Part shown: piece after piece, positions 17,685 through 25,888 of the stretch | Layout of the letters: each line of letters opens with the position of its first letter | Position numbering within the stretch: the first letter of the stretch is position 1 | Source: JANXZS01 sp963797255 | GTDB lineage: Bacteria; Acidobacteriota; Terriglobia; Terriglobales; Acidobacteriaceae | NCBI GenBank assembly: GCA_963797255.1 | Contig: CAWCOV010000015.1 | Span: 434,001 to 498,000 of the forward strand | Reading direction: 5' to 3' | DNA: 64,000 bases | The notes under the pieces: model-generated | What the model was told of the DNA's origin: nothing | The model's database searches: none | Seen by the model: the letters and a program-made list of their open reading frames with translations, nothing else | Translations under genes and position numbers: made by a program

Positions 17685-18221
17685 ATGAGAAGGTTCATCA
17701 TCACGGGGGCGCCGGGGGCGGGGAAGACGGCGGTGCTACGCCAGTTGGAGCTTGATGGGTTCAGCGTGGTGGAAGAGGCGGCTACGGATGTGATCGCTGC
17801 GGCGCATGCCGAGGGGAAGATCGAGCCATGGATGCATCCTTCGTTTCTGGATGCAGTCACCCGTCTGCAGAGGGATCGGCAGATGCGGGCGTCGTATCAA
17901 CCCGACGAGGTTCAGTTTCACGATCGTTGCGCGGTGTGTACTGCGGCTTTGGCGGTGTATCTCGGACATGCTTATACTCCGTTTCTTGTTGAGGAACTGG
18001 AGCGCATCCAGCGAGATGCGATCTATCAAAAGCAAGTGTTCTTCCTGCGCAATCTTGGCTTCGTTACGCCGACGGATGCGCGGCGCATCAGCTTTGAGGA
18101 GACGCTGCGTTTTGAGAAGATTCACGAGGAGATTTATCGAGGCTTCGGTTTCGAAATTGTGTTTGTTGAGTCGGGGAGTGTGGCGGATCGAGTGAAGGTA
18201 GTAAGGCACCAAGTCAGCTAA
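17685..18221 (+). CDS. small AAA-type ATP-binding protein
   Basis: The 178-residue protein opens with MRRFIITGAPGAGKTAVL, a textbook Walker A P-loop, followed by a conserved EEAATDVI. It fits the AAA_28/NadR-kinase-like group of short P-loop ATPases with unknown substrates. The ATG at 17685 is chosen because the longer reading frame (from 17586) is made by translating an intergenic family A repeat. The last codons and the stop (18219-18221) fall inside the first, partial unit of a 15-bp tandem array, so the repeat may have replaced the original C-terminus. Confidence 0.8.
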   Translation: MRRFIITGAPGAGKTAVLRQLELDGFSVVEEAATDVIAAAHAEGKIEPWMHPSFLDAVTRLQRDRQMRASYQPDEVQFHDRCAVCTAALAVYLGHAYTPFLVEELERIQRDAIYQKQVFFLRNLGFVTPTDARRISFEETLRFEKIHEEIYRGFGFEIVFVESGSVADRVKVVRHQVS

Positions 18222-18577
18222 AGGCAGCTAAAGAACGGTCAGCTAAGAAACGGTCGGCTAAAGGGCGGTTAGCTAAAGAGCGGTCGGCTAGTTGCGGGAT
18301 GCGACTGGGACTGATCATTTACTCACCCACCCTTCGCAAAGAGCGCGCGAAGGATGGGGCACCCACATTTTCTAGTCGAGTGGGAAATGCCCCACTCAAG
18401 ACAACAGAAGGCTTGAATGGGCCACCTTCGCCAATTGCGTGAAACGCGGATTCCTCCACTGCGCTTCGCTTCGGTCGGAATGACAAAACGCATTGGTCAG
18501 GACGTTAGCGGGTCAGCACGTTAGCGAGTGAGTCGTAGAACCCACTCAAGCCAACGGCGGGCTTGAATAGATTACCC
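18219..18577. repeat. composite repeat block: E array, D, B, C, B
   Basis: The 406-base gap holds four tandem 15-bp units at 18229-18288 (consensus TAAAGAGCGGTYRGC) plus a partial one at 18219-18228. D follows at 18326-18364, the GTCGAGTGGGAAA linker, B at 18390-18427, C at 18444-18488, short ACGTTAGCGRGTCAGC repeats and a second B at 18541-18577. Confidence 0.85.
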
Positions 18578-18627
18578 TCGAAGGACAGTGTGCGCGATTA
18601 CGCACAAATCGAAGAGGAGTTTTCTGA

Positions 18628-19458
18628 ATGAATTTCGCGAAAGAGGTGGGGGATCGCCTTTTGAGTGATGCGCAGAGGGAGCAGTTTGTTCGCGAGGGGT
18701 TTGTGAAGTTGGAGAACGCCTTTCCGTCGGAGTGCGCAGCCGAGGCACGCGCGATTCTTTGGAGCGCAACGGGATGCGATGCCACGCATCGCGAGACCTG
18801 GACTCGTCCGGTCATTCGGCTCGGAGACTTTGCGCAGGAACCGTTTCGCCGGGCAGGGAACACGGCTGCGCTGCATGCCGCATTCGACGAACTGGCGGGA
18901 GTGGGCCGTTGGGTTCCGCGTGAGAGCCTGGGAAGTTTTGCCATCCGGTTTCCGCATTCCGACGAGCCGGGAGATACAGGGTGGCATGTGGACGCGAGCT
19001 TTCCGGCGGATCAACCGGCCGAGGTCGAGGGCGGGTATTTCGATTGGCGCGTCAATCTGCGATCGAAAGGGCGAGCTTTGCTCATGCTGTTTCTGTTTTC
19101 TGATGTCGGCGAAGAGGACGCACCGACACGGATTCGGTTGGGATCGCATCTGCGGGTTCCACCGTTACTCACTGTAGCTGGTGAAGACGGTTTGCCGATG
19201 ATGGAACTGAGCCTGGCTGCCGCGCACGCCACGGAAGGAATGCCGGAGGCCGCAGCGACGGGACCTGCAGGGACGGTGTTCTTGTGTCACCCATTCCTGG
19301 TGCATGCAGCACAACCCCACCACGGAGCGAGTCCGCGTTTTCTGGCGCAACCGCCACTACTTCCTCGTGTGCCCTTCGAACTGACGCGGCGCGATGGCAA
19401 TTACTCTCTGGTTGAAGTGGGGATTCGTCTTGGACTCGAATCGCACCTTGCAGATTGA
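18628..19458 (+). CDS. phytanoyl-CoA dioxygenase (PhyH) family protein
   Basis: This 276-residue protein is a predicted Fe(II)/2-oxoglutarate-dependent oxygenase. The facial-triad motif His-x-Asp is visible in TGWHVDASF near residue 119, and a distal His lies in FLVHAAQPHHG near 228. A likely 2-oxoglutarate-binding Arg follows in the ASPRF region. The N-terminus (LSDAQREQFVREGFVKLENAFP) matches the PhyH family start. Substrates in this family range from lipids to secondary metabolites and cannot be inferred. It is a single gene flanked by repeat blocks. Confidence 0.82.
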   Translation: MNFAKEVGDRLLSDAQREQFVREGFVKLENAFPSECAAEARAILWSATGCDATHRETWTRPVIRLGDFAQEPFRRAGNTAALHAAFDELAGVGRWVPRESLGSFAIRFPHSDEPGDTGWHVDASFPADQPAEVEGGYFDWRVNLRSKGRALLMLFLFSDVGEEDAPTRIRLGSHLRVPPLLTVAGEDGLPMMELSLAAAHATEGMPEAAATGPAGTVFLCHPFLVHAAQPHHGASPRFLAQPPLLPRVPFELTRRDGNYSLVEVGIRLGLESHLAD

Positions 19459-19508
19459 GATCGGGTCGGCACGGGCTGGGTCTCATCGTCCTGCCGTTCG
19501 CGTGTGAA

Positions 19509-19881
19509 ACGCGGATCCGCCGCTAGCTTTGCTTCGGTCGGAATGACAGATTCATCTGTTCCCACTCAGGCCAAATGCAGATTTGAGTGGGCACCGTGTT
19601 AGTTAGCAAATCAGCGAGATCGATACACTCAACCTCGCAAAGAGCGCGAAGGATGGGGCACCCACATTTTTTGGTCGAGTGGAACAACCCCCACTCAAGC
19701 CAACGGCGGGCTTGAATGGGCCACCGAGCCGATGATCGGATCCCACATCTCAAAACGCGAAATGTGGGGCACCTACATTCTCTGGTCGAGTGGAACTACC
19801 CCTCTCAAGCCAACGGCAATGGGCCACCGAGCGGATGATCGGATCCCACATCTCGAACGCGAGATGTGGGGCACCCGCATT
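19509..19881. repeat. dense hairpin repeat block: C, B, D, B, A, B, A
   Basis: Seven elements fill the 438-base gap: C 19509-19549, inexact B 19561-19596, D 19632-19663, B 19688-19725, A 19742-19775, a shortened B 19800-19831 and A 19847-19881. The linker GGTCGAGTGGAA separates D or A from the following B twice. The right end touches the stop of the next gene. Confidence 0.87.
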
Positions 19882-19896
19882 CTCTCTATTCGCAAA

Positions 19897-21840
19897 TCAG
19901 TATTGCTCGATGCTGAAGGCTACTACGCGCCATTTTTCGTTGCGGCGGGCCCAGGTCAGGAGTACGGCGGCCCGGTCTCCGTTGCGATGTTTTGGTTCGA
20001 AGGTGGATTGATACGTATTGAGATCGTAGGACGGGGGGCCGATGGAGGCGTTGCGGGTGACGGGCTGGCCTGAGCTGCGGAAACTGCAACTCGACATGCG
20101 CGCGAGATCGTCGGAGATCTCGACCAGCACGTAGGAGTGGGTGTGGGGATGGCTGACTCGGACTCGCTGGTTGGGGTCGTAGTCTACGTCTTGTATTGAG
20201 GTTTCGAGATTGACGCCGTTCGGTATTGCACCGGCTACCTGTGCCAGCCATTTTTCGAGCTGCGCGGCGGAGGCAGGCACAGCGCCAGGCCTTTCGGCTC
20301 CGCTCTCAAGGTTGGCGCAGGAAAAAGACTCTGGCGCGAAGAAGTGGGCTGCGGCGGCGTAGTTGTCGTTTACGAGCCAGTCCTGGAGCAGGCTATCGAC
20401 GGCGTTGGCGAGTTCCGGTTTTTGGAGGTCAGGGTTGGAAGCGGTAATGAGGGTATCCGGCGTTTTGAGCGCGGGCACTGCGGGAAGCTCGAATGGATTT
20501 TCAAGATACCAGCTGACGATCTTCCAGGACTTTTCTTCGCGGCTGAAGATGAGGTAGAGGAGTTGGCCGGGGCCCTTGTTGTCTTTGGCGCGGAGAAGAG
20601 TGGAGACTCCCCAAAACTGGCCATAGACGCGCGCTGCGTGGGGCAGGTCTTCGGCGAGACGGAGGCCCTGGGTTTTGCGGCAATCGAGCGCACGGGCGAC
20701 GTCGTTGGGGATTTGCGCGACGGCGAAGATGTTTCCGTTGGGCTGGGTGACGGGCTGGGCTCCGTCGCCGAGGATTACGGTTCCGCGGAGGACGGCGTCA
20801 AGTGAATCGACTTTGCCGATTCGGCGATTGATGTTCTTCATGTGCTGGTAAGTGCGCAGGCGGACCATGCCTTCGCGGGCGGTTTCGCCTGCTCCGAACT
20901 GGGATACGCAGGCGTTCGCCTTCACCGATAGATAGGAGAGGGAGACTTGCGGGCGCTGATCGACGAGCCATGAATTGAAGAAATCCTTCGCGGCGGCATC
21001 CACGGGTTCGGTTCCAGCGACTTTGGGTTTGACGTATTGCGAGGAGAGGGCGGCGAGGTCGGCCTTGGGGATCTGTGCGGCGATGCCGAAGAGGCTGCGC
21101 CACCAGTCTCCAAAGCCGGTCCAGCGCTTGGTGTGGCGGACGTAATTGCTTCCGGCGCGCACATCGGAGTTCGCTGACGTGAGGTGGCCATTGACGAGGG
21201 CCATGGGGCCGCCGGAGGAACGGTAGTCGACGTCGATGTCAGCCCTCAGGCCGGTGCGGGTGACGGAGATCTGAATGGACGGCGTTCCGCCCTGCTGGCG
21301 GAAGTTGATGGGGTAGCCGATGTGGTAGACGCTGTTGTCGCCGATACGTTTGAACTCGCGGCATTTGTAGAGCTTGTCGAGGGCATCGTCGGCGAGCAGG
21401 ACATAGATGCGGAATTGCTGGTCGCCGCGGGTGTCCGGGATTTTGCCGTGTACTGATTCGATGAGCTTGACGAGGGAGAGCGCGTTGCCGAGGGACTCAC
21501 CTTTCTCGTCGGTGAGGTGAGTTTTCAGGAGCGCGTTGGTGACGGCTTCAAATGTGGTTCGCACGGAGGGATTGAGGGAGTCGTAGCTGGTCTCCGGATC
21601 GACGTGCGTGCCTGTGATCTTTTCGTACTCCGTGTGCCAGTCGAGGACGATCTGTTTTTGCTGGGGGGCGAGGGCGTTGAAGCTGCCGGTCGAGGTGGCC
21701 TGGTCCGAAGTGGTTTGATTCGAGGTGATTTGGTCCGGGTTGGTTTGCGCGAGCGAGAGAGGCGCGCTTAGAGCGAGCAGGGGAATGGCAAATGAGGCGG
21801 ATCGTATGAAGATTTTGAACCGGACCGAAATGGATGGCAT
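19897..21840 (-). CDS. secreted protein of unknown function with an internal duplication
   Basis: The 647-residue protein has a signal peptide (ending SLAQ, residue 31) and no recognisable enzyme motif. Two C-terminal modules look duplicated. About residues 281-447 run from DFFNSWLVDQ to KSWKIVSWYLEN; about 479-647 run from SLLQDWLVND to EKWRVVAFSIEQY. Each has two Cys with nearly equal spacing (C311/C387 and C508/C585), possibly a disulfide in each copy. The helix-plus-sheet pattern suggests an NTF2-like fold, but this is a guess. The region before residue 280 has no clear relative. It is convergent with the PhyH gene across a repeat block. Confidence 0.72.
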   Translation of the reverse strand: MPSISVRFKIFIRSASFAIPLLALSAPLSLAQTNPDQITSNQTTSDQATSTGSFNALAPQQKQIVLDWHTEYEKITGTHVDPETSYDSLNPSVRTTFEAVTNALLKTHLTDEKGESLGNALSLVKLIESVHGKIPDTRGDQQFRIYVLLADDALDKLYKCREFKRIGDNSVYHIGYPINFRQQGGTPSIQISVTRTGLRADIDVDYRSSGGPMALVNGHLTSANSDVRAGSNYVRHTKRWTGFGDWWRSLFGIAAQIPKADLAALSSQYVKPKVAGTEPVDAAAKDFFNSWLVDQRPQVSLSYLSVKANACVSQFGAGETAREGMVRLRTYQHMKNINRRIGKVDSLDAVLRGTVILGDGAQPVTQPNGNIFAVAQIPNDVARALDCRKTQGLRLAEDLPHAARVYGQFWGVSTLLRAKDNKGPGQLLYLIFSREEKSWKIVSWYLENPFELPAVPALKTPDTLITASNPDLQKPELANAVDSLLQDWLVNDNYAAAAHFFAPESFSCANLESGAERPGAVPASAAQLEKWLAQVAGAIPNGVNLETSIQDVDYDPNQRVRVSHPHTHSYVLVEISDDLARMSSCSFRSSGQPVTRNASIGPPSYDLNTYQSTFEPKHRNGDRAAVLLTWARRNEKWRVVAFSIEQY

Positions 21841-21924
21841 GGAGGTTTCCGCGAATCAGTATCGTCAAGACGACGCTCAAGGATACATTGGCGGCTCGAT
21901 AGAACCAAGGAAAAGGCGGCGAGT

Positions 21925-22192
21925 CAGTGGTTGGCTAAGAGCAGCAAGTTAGCGAGTCAGCAGGTTAGCAAGTCAGCGAAAGACTTTGTCTCGACTGAAT
22001 GGATTGTTTTACCCACCCTTCGCGAGAGCACGAGAATGGGAGCCCATATTTCTGTGATGGTTAGGGTGGGGCGTCCAGGTTGTACTATGTGCGGGACGCC
22101 ATTGGTTTCAGCATGGCGGGAGGCTTTAGATCTTGGGGGAGTGCGGCAGACTACCCCACTCAAGCCAACGGCGGGCTTGAATGGGCCACCCC
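21925..22192. repeat. repeat block: E-like, D, B
   Basis: The 371-base gap 21841-22211 holds GTTAGCGAGTCAGCAGGTTAGC-like short repeats (about 21925-21978), a decayed D at 22012-22045 and a good B at 22154-22192. No gene is seen. Confidence 0.78.
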
Positions 22193-22211
22193 GCCAGCCG
22201 CAGCACTTTGG

Positions 22212-22676
22212 CTAACCACAGCCAATCTCCCTGTATTGCTTCCACACAGCAGGGTCGTCCGTTATATAAAAAATCGGCTTCATCTTTCTGTGTTCGACAA
22301 TTTCGGTAATGTCGTGGACGCTGATTGCTTGATACGACGGATAATCTGGCGGAGATTTTTGTGGTGAGGATTTTAGTTGGATGGGGTATAGACAGTTCAC
22401 CTTGCCATATATCTTTTCAAGCAGTCGGCCGTTTGTATCTTTAAGTTCAAACGCAGCATCAGGTCCCAACAATTTAATGTAGTAGCTCATCGAAATCGAA
22501 ACGTCGTCGCGTGTAACGCCGGGTGGGAGTGTAATCCATTTGGGCAGCCTCGACTCACGCGCCAATTCGAATGTTGACTCAGGGAAGTATTCACATCCAA
22601 CTATTGCGCAACCAGCAATAGTGAATGCGACTGCAAAGAGCAGATACTTATTGATGCGTTTAATTTTTTCGATCAT
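22212..22676 (-). CDS. small predicted lipoprotein of unknown function
   Basis: The 154-residue protein has a basic N-terminus, a hydrophobic stretch and a lipobox IAGC with Cys23, so it should be a lipid-anchored envelope protein. The mature part (FPESTFELARESRLPKWI, then LPPGVTRDDVSISMSYY) belongs to no family I can name. It overlaps the stop of the upstream esterase gene by an ATGA, indicating translational coupling. Its base composition is visibly more AT-rich than the neighbours, hinting at separate origin. Confidence 0.75.
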   Translation of the reverse strand: MIEKIKRINKYLLFAVAFTIAGCAIVGCEYFPESTFELARESRLPKWITLPPGVTRDDVSISMSYYIKLLGPDAAFELKDTNGRLLEKIYGKVNCLYPIQLKSSPQKSPPDYPSYQAISVHDITEIVEHRKMKPIFYITDDPAVWKQYREIGCG

Positions 22677-23575
22677 TCAGTAGGGGTCTCCGCTCGCTGC
22701 TTGTTCAAGAATCCTTGCATCTGCAGCCAATCGGCAAACCTGTCGATCCATTCATCGGTCGGAAGGTTTTGCGTGTGCATGCCGAAGCCGTGGCCGCCCT
22801 TTGCGTATATGTGCAACTCAGCCGACTTTTGAGCGTCGAGCCATTTCTTATAGAGCGCAAGGCTTTGTGGAGCAAGCCCGAGGGAATCGTCTGTCGCAGC
22901 GGCAACAAAGAGTGGGGGCGCGTCCGCCGGCAGGGGAACATCTTTCCTCAATCCTCCGGCATAGATTGGAGCGACAAACGCTGGCCGCCCCTCTGGCGGG
23001 TAGTGGAAGGCAACTTCGGCCGTCACCGCTCCACCGGCGGAGAATCCGATAATGCCGACACGATCCGGAGAGATGCCCCACTCGGAAGCGTGCTGCCGGA
23101 CGTAGGTCACAGCCGCCAGCCCATCCGCAATCGCCAGTGGCTCGACGGTATCCAGCATCTCGTGAAACTTCGGCTTGTCTGCGTAAAGCAGCTTGAATTC
23201 CTGGGCGGCGTCCTCGCCTGTTTGCGCCAGCCGATATCGCAATACGAATGCGGTCACGCCTTTTGCGGCCAGATATTTGGCGACCTCGGTTCCCTCACTC
23301 GCAATGGACAGAGCCATGAAACCGCCGCCCGGGCAGATGACGATCGCGGTGCCGTTCTTCAACTCCGCTGTGGGTTTGAAGACCGTGAGCGTGGGGCGGG
23401 TCACGTTCGTAACAATTTCCGTTTTCCAGCCTTGGGAGAAATACTGCTTCTCCGGGTACGTGGTCTCGATCGAGCCGGGCGCAACGCCGGGATAGAGGGG
23501 AATGACGTCCTGCGCGGCTGCGACCGATGTCAGCGACAACACGATAGAGAGGATTCGAACGGCAAGCGTGTTCAT
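22673..23575 (-). CDS. exported alpha/beta hydrolase (esterase/lipase)
   Basis: The 300-residue protein has a signal peptide ending near AAAQ (residue 22) and an alpha/beta hydrolase fold. The oxyanion segment CPGGGFM is near 80, the nucleophile elbow GFSAGGAV near 175, a candidate Asp in ATDDSLG near 227, and the His in GGHGFGMH near 260. This pattern resembles exported acetyl-xylan-type or acyl esterases that act on plant polymers. The stop overlaps the lipoprotein start by 4 bases, so the two form an operon. Confidence 0.87.
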   Translation of the reverse strand: MNTLAVRILSIVLSLTSVAAAQDVIPLYPGVAPGSIETTYPEKQYFSQGWKTEIVTNVTRPTLTVFKPTAELKNGTAIVICPGGGFMALSIASEGTEVAKYLAAKGVTAFVLRYRLAQTGEDAAQEFKLLYADKPKFHEMLDTVEPLAIADGLAAVTYVRQHASEWGISPDRVGIIGFSAGGAVTAEVAFHYPPEGRPAFVAPIYAGGLRKDVPLPADAPPLFVAAATDDSLGLAPQSLALYKKWLDAQKSAELHIYAKGGHGFGMHTQNLPTDEWIDRFADWLQMQGFLNKQRAETPTE

Positions 23576-23642
23576 GGCTGGTCAGTCTATCAGAGGGCTG
23601 ACTCGGCGTCGGAAGGGGCAATTACTGGCGGCATTTTCTCGA

Positions 23643-23927
23643 TCAGAAGACGTCGGGCCATCGCTGTGCGCCGTGGTAGACGGCGAGAATCACGATGCGG
23701 GCTTTCTGGATGGCATACGCGGCGATAAAGGGCGTACTCGCAACGACCAGCTCACGAGTGCCTGGAACCCGGCCCGCTCTGCCCGACATCGGGAAGCTTT
23801 CGAGTTGTTGAACGGTATTGACGATCAGCATAGTGATACGGGCGGCAACCTCTTCGCTGTTGGAGAGAGCGATGTAATCGTGAGCCTGATCCAGTTGCCG
23901 AGTTGCCTGCTCGGTCCATTCGATCAT
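23643..23927 (-). CDS. ParE/RelE-type toxin of a type II toxin-antitoxin pair
   Basis: This 94-residue protein starts MIEWTEQATRQLDQAHDYIA and ends VILAVYHGAQRWPDVF, the standard ParE/RelE fold with central FPMSGRAGRVPGTREL. ParE members poison DNA gyrase and RelE members cut mRNA; this sequence looks closer to ParE. The start codon overlaps the antitoxin stop by one base (TGATG), so translation is coupled. An upstream palindrome suggests autorepression by the antitoxin or the complex. Confidence 0.88.
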   Translation of the reverse strand: MIEWTEQATRQLDQAHDYIALSNSEEVAARITMLIVNTVQQLESFPMSGRAGRVPGTRELVVASTPFIAAYAIQKARIVILAVYHGAQRWPDVF

Positions 23928-24172
23928 CAGCTGGCGCGTCCCGTTTTCTGGAGACGCTTTACAACCTCATCATGGCTCACAACACGGTTTCTCCGCATCT
24001 CTTCCTGCCCCTTGCGGACCAATGCGTCCTGGTAGGCGTGCAATTCGATGTAGTTGCTGATTGCCTCGTTGATGAGATAGCTGCGCGAACGATCCTGAGC
24101 GGAAGCCAGCGAATCTAGTTCTTCGATCTTTTCGGGATTTGCACGGAAGCTGATGGTTTTCTCGGTTCGCAT
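23927..24172 (-). CDS. ribbon-helix-helix (CopG/ParD-type) antitoxin
   Basis: The 81-residue protein opens RTEKTISFRANPEKIEELDSLA, a ribbon-helix-helix DNA-binding pattern, followed by SRSYLINEAISNYIE and a C-terminal tail that would cover the toxin. The start is ATG 24172; an upstream extension to 24301 would read through the promoter and operator. It precedes the toxin gene in the usual antitoxin-toxin order. A palindrome centred about 19 bases before the start is the likely operator. Confidence 0.87.
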   Translation of the reverse strand: MRTEKTISFRANPEKIEELDSLASAQDRSRSYLINEAISNYIELHAYQDALVRKGQEEMRRNRVVSHDEVVKRLQKTGRAS

Positions 24173-24181
24173 AATACCCAA

Positions 24182-24201
24182 ACAATAACACGTATTATTG
24201 T
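24182..24201 (-). promoter_or_regulatory. operator-like palindrome upstream of the antitoxin
   Basis: A 20-bp inverted repeat (ACAATAA ... TTATTGT around CACGTA, one mismatched pair) lies 9 bases upstream of the antitoxin ATG in an AT-rich patch. Its position and symmetry suit autorepression by a ribbon-helix-helix dimer. Confidence 0.6.
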
Positions 24202-24296
24202 GTATTACAAAGAATAAGCCAGGGTGATTTGGCTTGACTAAATGGATTGTTTTCAGAACCTTCCCGGACAGCGCGGAGGAATTCCTCTGGGAACTA

Positions 24297-24333
24297 CCCA
24301 CTCAAGCCAACGGAAGGCTTGAATGGGCCACCC
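24297..24333. repeat. family B hairpin repeat
   Basis: A single B element (CCCACTCAAGCC ... GGCTTGAATGGGCCACC) lies between the divergent antitoxin and DoxX-like genes. Confidence 0.8.
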
Positions 24334-24437
24334 TCCTCAAAAGACTGAGAGAGGCACGATAATTGCGCAGCCTGACGTGCGCGCGAATCATCCAAATCCA
24401 AAACGCGATGCAGCCTGAATTGCGGGAGGAACATACG

Positions 24438-24860
24438 ATGGCTTTTGAAGCGACAAACTTTGGCGAGAACGATGTTTCGGCCACGCGCGGCAAGGGACTC
24501 TCGGTCGCGCTGTGGATACTTCAGGGATTGCTGGCGGCTCTGTTTCTGTTTTCGGGCGCGATGAAATTCATCATGCCGGTCGCGCAGATGACGAAGGGGA
24601 CCTCGCTGACCGGGGGATTCATTCACTTCATTGGTATCTGCGAAATCCTGGGCGGGATCGGGCTGGTTGTGCCTGCGTTGTTACGGATCATGCCGGTGCT
24701 TACGCCGATTGCGGCCTGCTGCCTGGTGATCATCATGGCGGGCGCAACGTACGTCTCGTTGCCAATGGGGGCGACGGCGGTATTTCCGGCCTTGGTCGGG
24801 GTGCTGCTGGCTTTTGTGGCGTATGGACGATTCAGGTTGAGGCCGATTCAGCCGAAGTAG
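24438..24860 (+). CDS. DoxX-like membrane protein
   Basis: This 140-residue protein has four predicted membrane helices (LWILQGLLAALFLFSGAMKF first) and the DoxX/DoxD-like pattern with FSGAMKF followed by FIGICEILGGIGLV. Members are small membrane proteins linked to redox or stress roles, with no firm biochemical assignment. ATG 24438 has GGGAGGA about 7 bases upstream; an in-frame ATG at 24363 is not supported. Confidence 0.85.
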   Translation: MAFEATNFGENDVSATRGKGLSVALWILQGLLAALFLFSGAMKFIMPVAQMTKGTSLTGGFIHFIGICEILGGIGLVVPALLRIMPVLTPIAACCLVIIMAGATYVSLPMGATAVFPALVGVLLAFVAYGRFRLRPIQPK

Positions 24861-24880
24861 GGCAGCTGAAAGCGTCTAGC

Positions 24881-25126
24881 CAAAAAGCGGCTAGCTAGAA
24901 ACGTTCGGCAAAAGAGCGATCGGCAAAAGAGCGGTTAGCCAAACAGCGGTCAACGAGTCAACGAGTCCGGTGGCATTTGCGAATGCTCGTTATCCCATGT
25001 CTCAAACGCGAGACATGGGGCACCCGCATTTTGTTTGGGGATTGAGATCTGAGCGACCCGTCAGATGATTGTGCGCATTTGTTGACTACCCCACTCAAGC
25101 CAACAGCGGGCTTGAATGGGCCACCC
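24881..25126. repeat. composite repeat block: E array, variant A, B
   Basis: Five units of about 15 bp at 24881-24954 (one is 14 bp) are followed by a family A variant at 24994-25028, whose stem is CCCATGTCTC paired with GAGACATGGG. A B element lies at 25089-25126. The A stem changes on both arms compared with the other copies. Confidence 0.85.
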
Positions 25127-25142
25127 GTCACTCCACTCTTCT

Positions 25143-25719
25143 TTATTGTTGTCGGCTTTTCGGGTCGGACTTACTTAGATTGAGCAAGATCAAGCCGGAT
25201 GGATCGGCGGGCGATAGCGTTCCGGTCTCTGGGAATCTGCTGTAGATGGCGTTGATGACTTCTTCTGTTTGAGTCTGATCGATTTGTGGGAGCACGCACG
25301 TGCCGGGATTCCAGAGCCCATCTCCACGATGCTCAACGTAGAGGCCTTGCGGCAGGTCGGGGCCGTCGACCCCCTCCGGACGCTTTTCGGAACTCCAGAC
25401 GATTGATATCGGCGCGCGAGATGATGGATGGTGAGCAGCCTTCCGGTGCGTGCCCCGCACTCTTGAAATCAAGGTTGGTAACGAGTAACTCTACGTCGGC
25501 TCCTTTTAGTGAACAAAGAACGTCCTTCACGATAAAAAATACGCCGATCGCGACGAAGAGAAGTGAACTCCAGCGAAATTTCGACGAAGTGTACAGGACA
25601 AGAAATACCCAGAGGCATCCGAAGGAAACGACGAGAAGAAGCATTCGTTTGTTTCGCGCCTGTGTGACGCGTATGGAAAGCCCGTCTTCGACTTGTCGAA
25701 TTTGAAGCGTTGCTGGCAC
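25143..25719 (-). pseudogene. conserved membrane protein gene broken by a +1 frameshift
   Basis: Two overlapping reading frames join into one protein of about 190 residues. The first (from 25719) has a cytoplasmic start, two membrane helices (MLLLVVSFGCLWVFLVLY and SLLFVAIGVFFIV) and then INRLEFRKASGG. The second, one base off, continues VDGPDLPQGLYVEHRG ... PQIDQTQTEEVINAIYSRFPETG. Removing one base from the five-C run at 25370-25374 (five G on the coding strand) restores a single frame. The function is unknown. Because the damage sits in a homopolymer, sequencing error is as likely as decay. Confidence 0.75.
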
Positions 25720-25743
25720 TCGCCCGTATTTTAAGCCAAGGTA

Positions 25744-25860
25744 AACGCAGGTTCCTCCGCTGCGCTTCGCTTCGGTCGGGATGACAATGTGGAAAGTGCG
25801 TCGAGTGTTGGACTGTCATCCATCCCACTCAAGCCAACGGCGGGCTTGAATGGGCCACCC
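25744..25860. repeat. repeat block: C, B
   Basis: A C element lies at 25744-25786 (GGTTCCTCC ... GGTCGGGATGACA) and a B element at 25824-25860, just before the next gene. Confidence 0.82.
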
Positions 25861-25888
25861 GTCACCCGTCCTGATATCATCGTGCGAA

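Noticed and set aside
18219..18298. 15-bp tandem array as a CRISPR array
   Set aside because: Units are contiguous, with no spacers and no cas genes.
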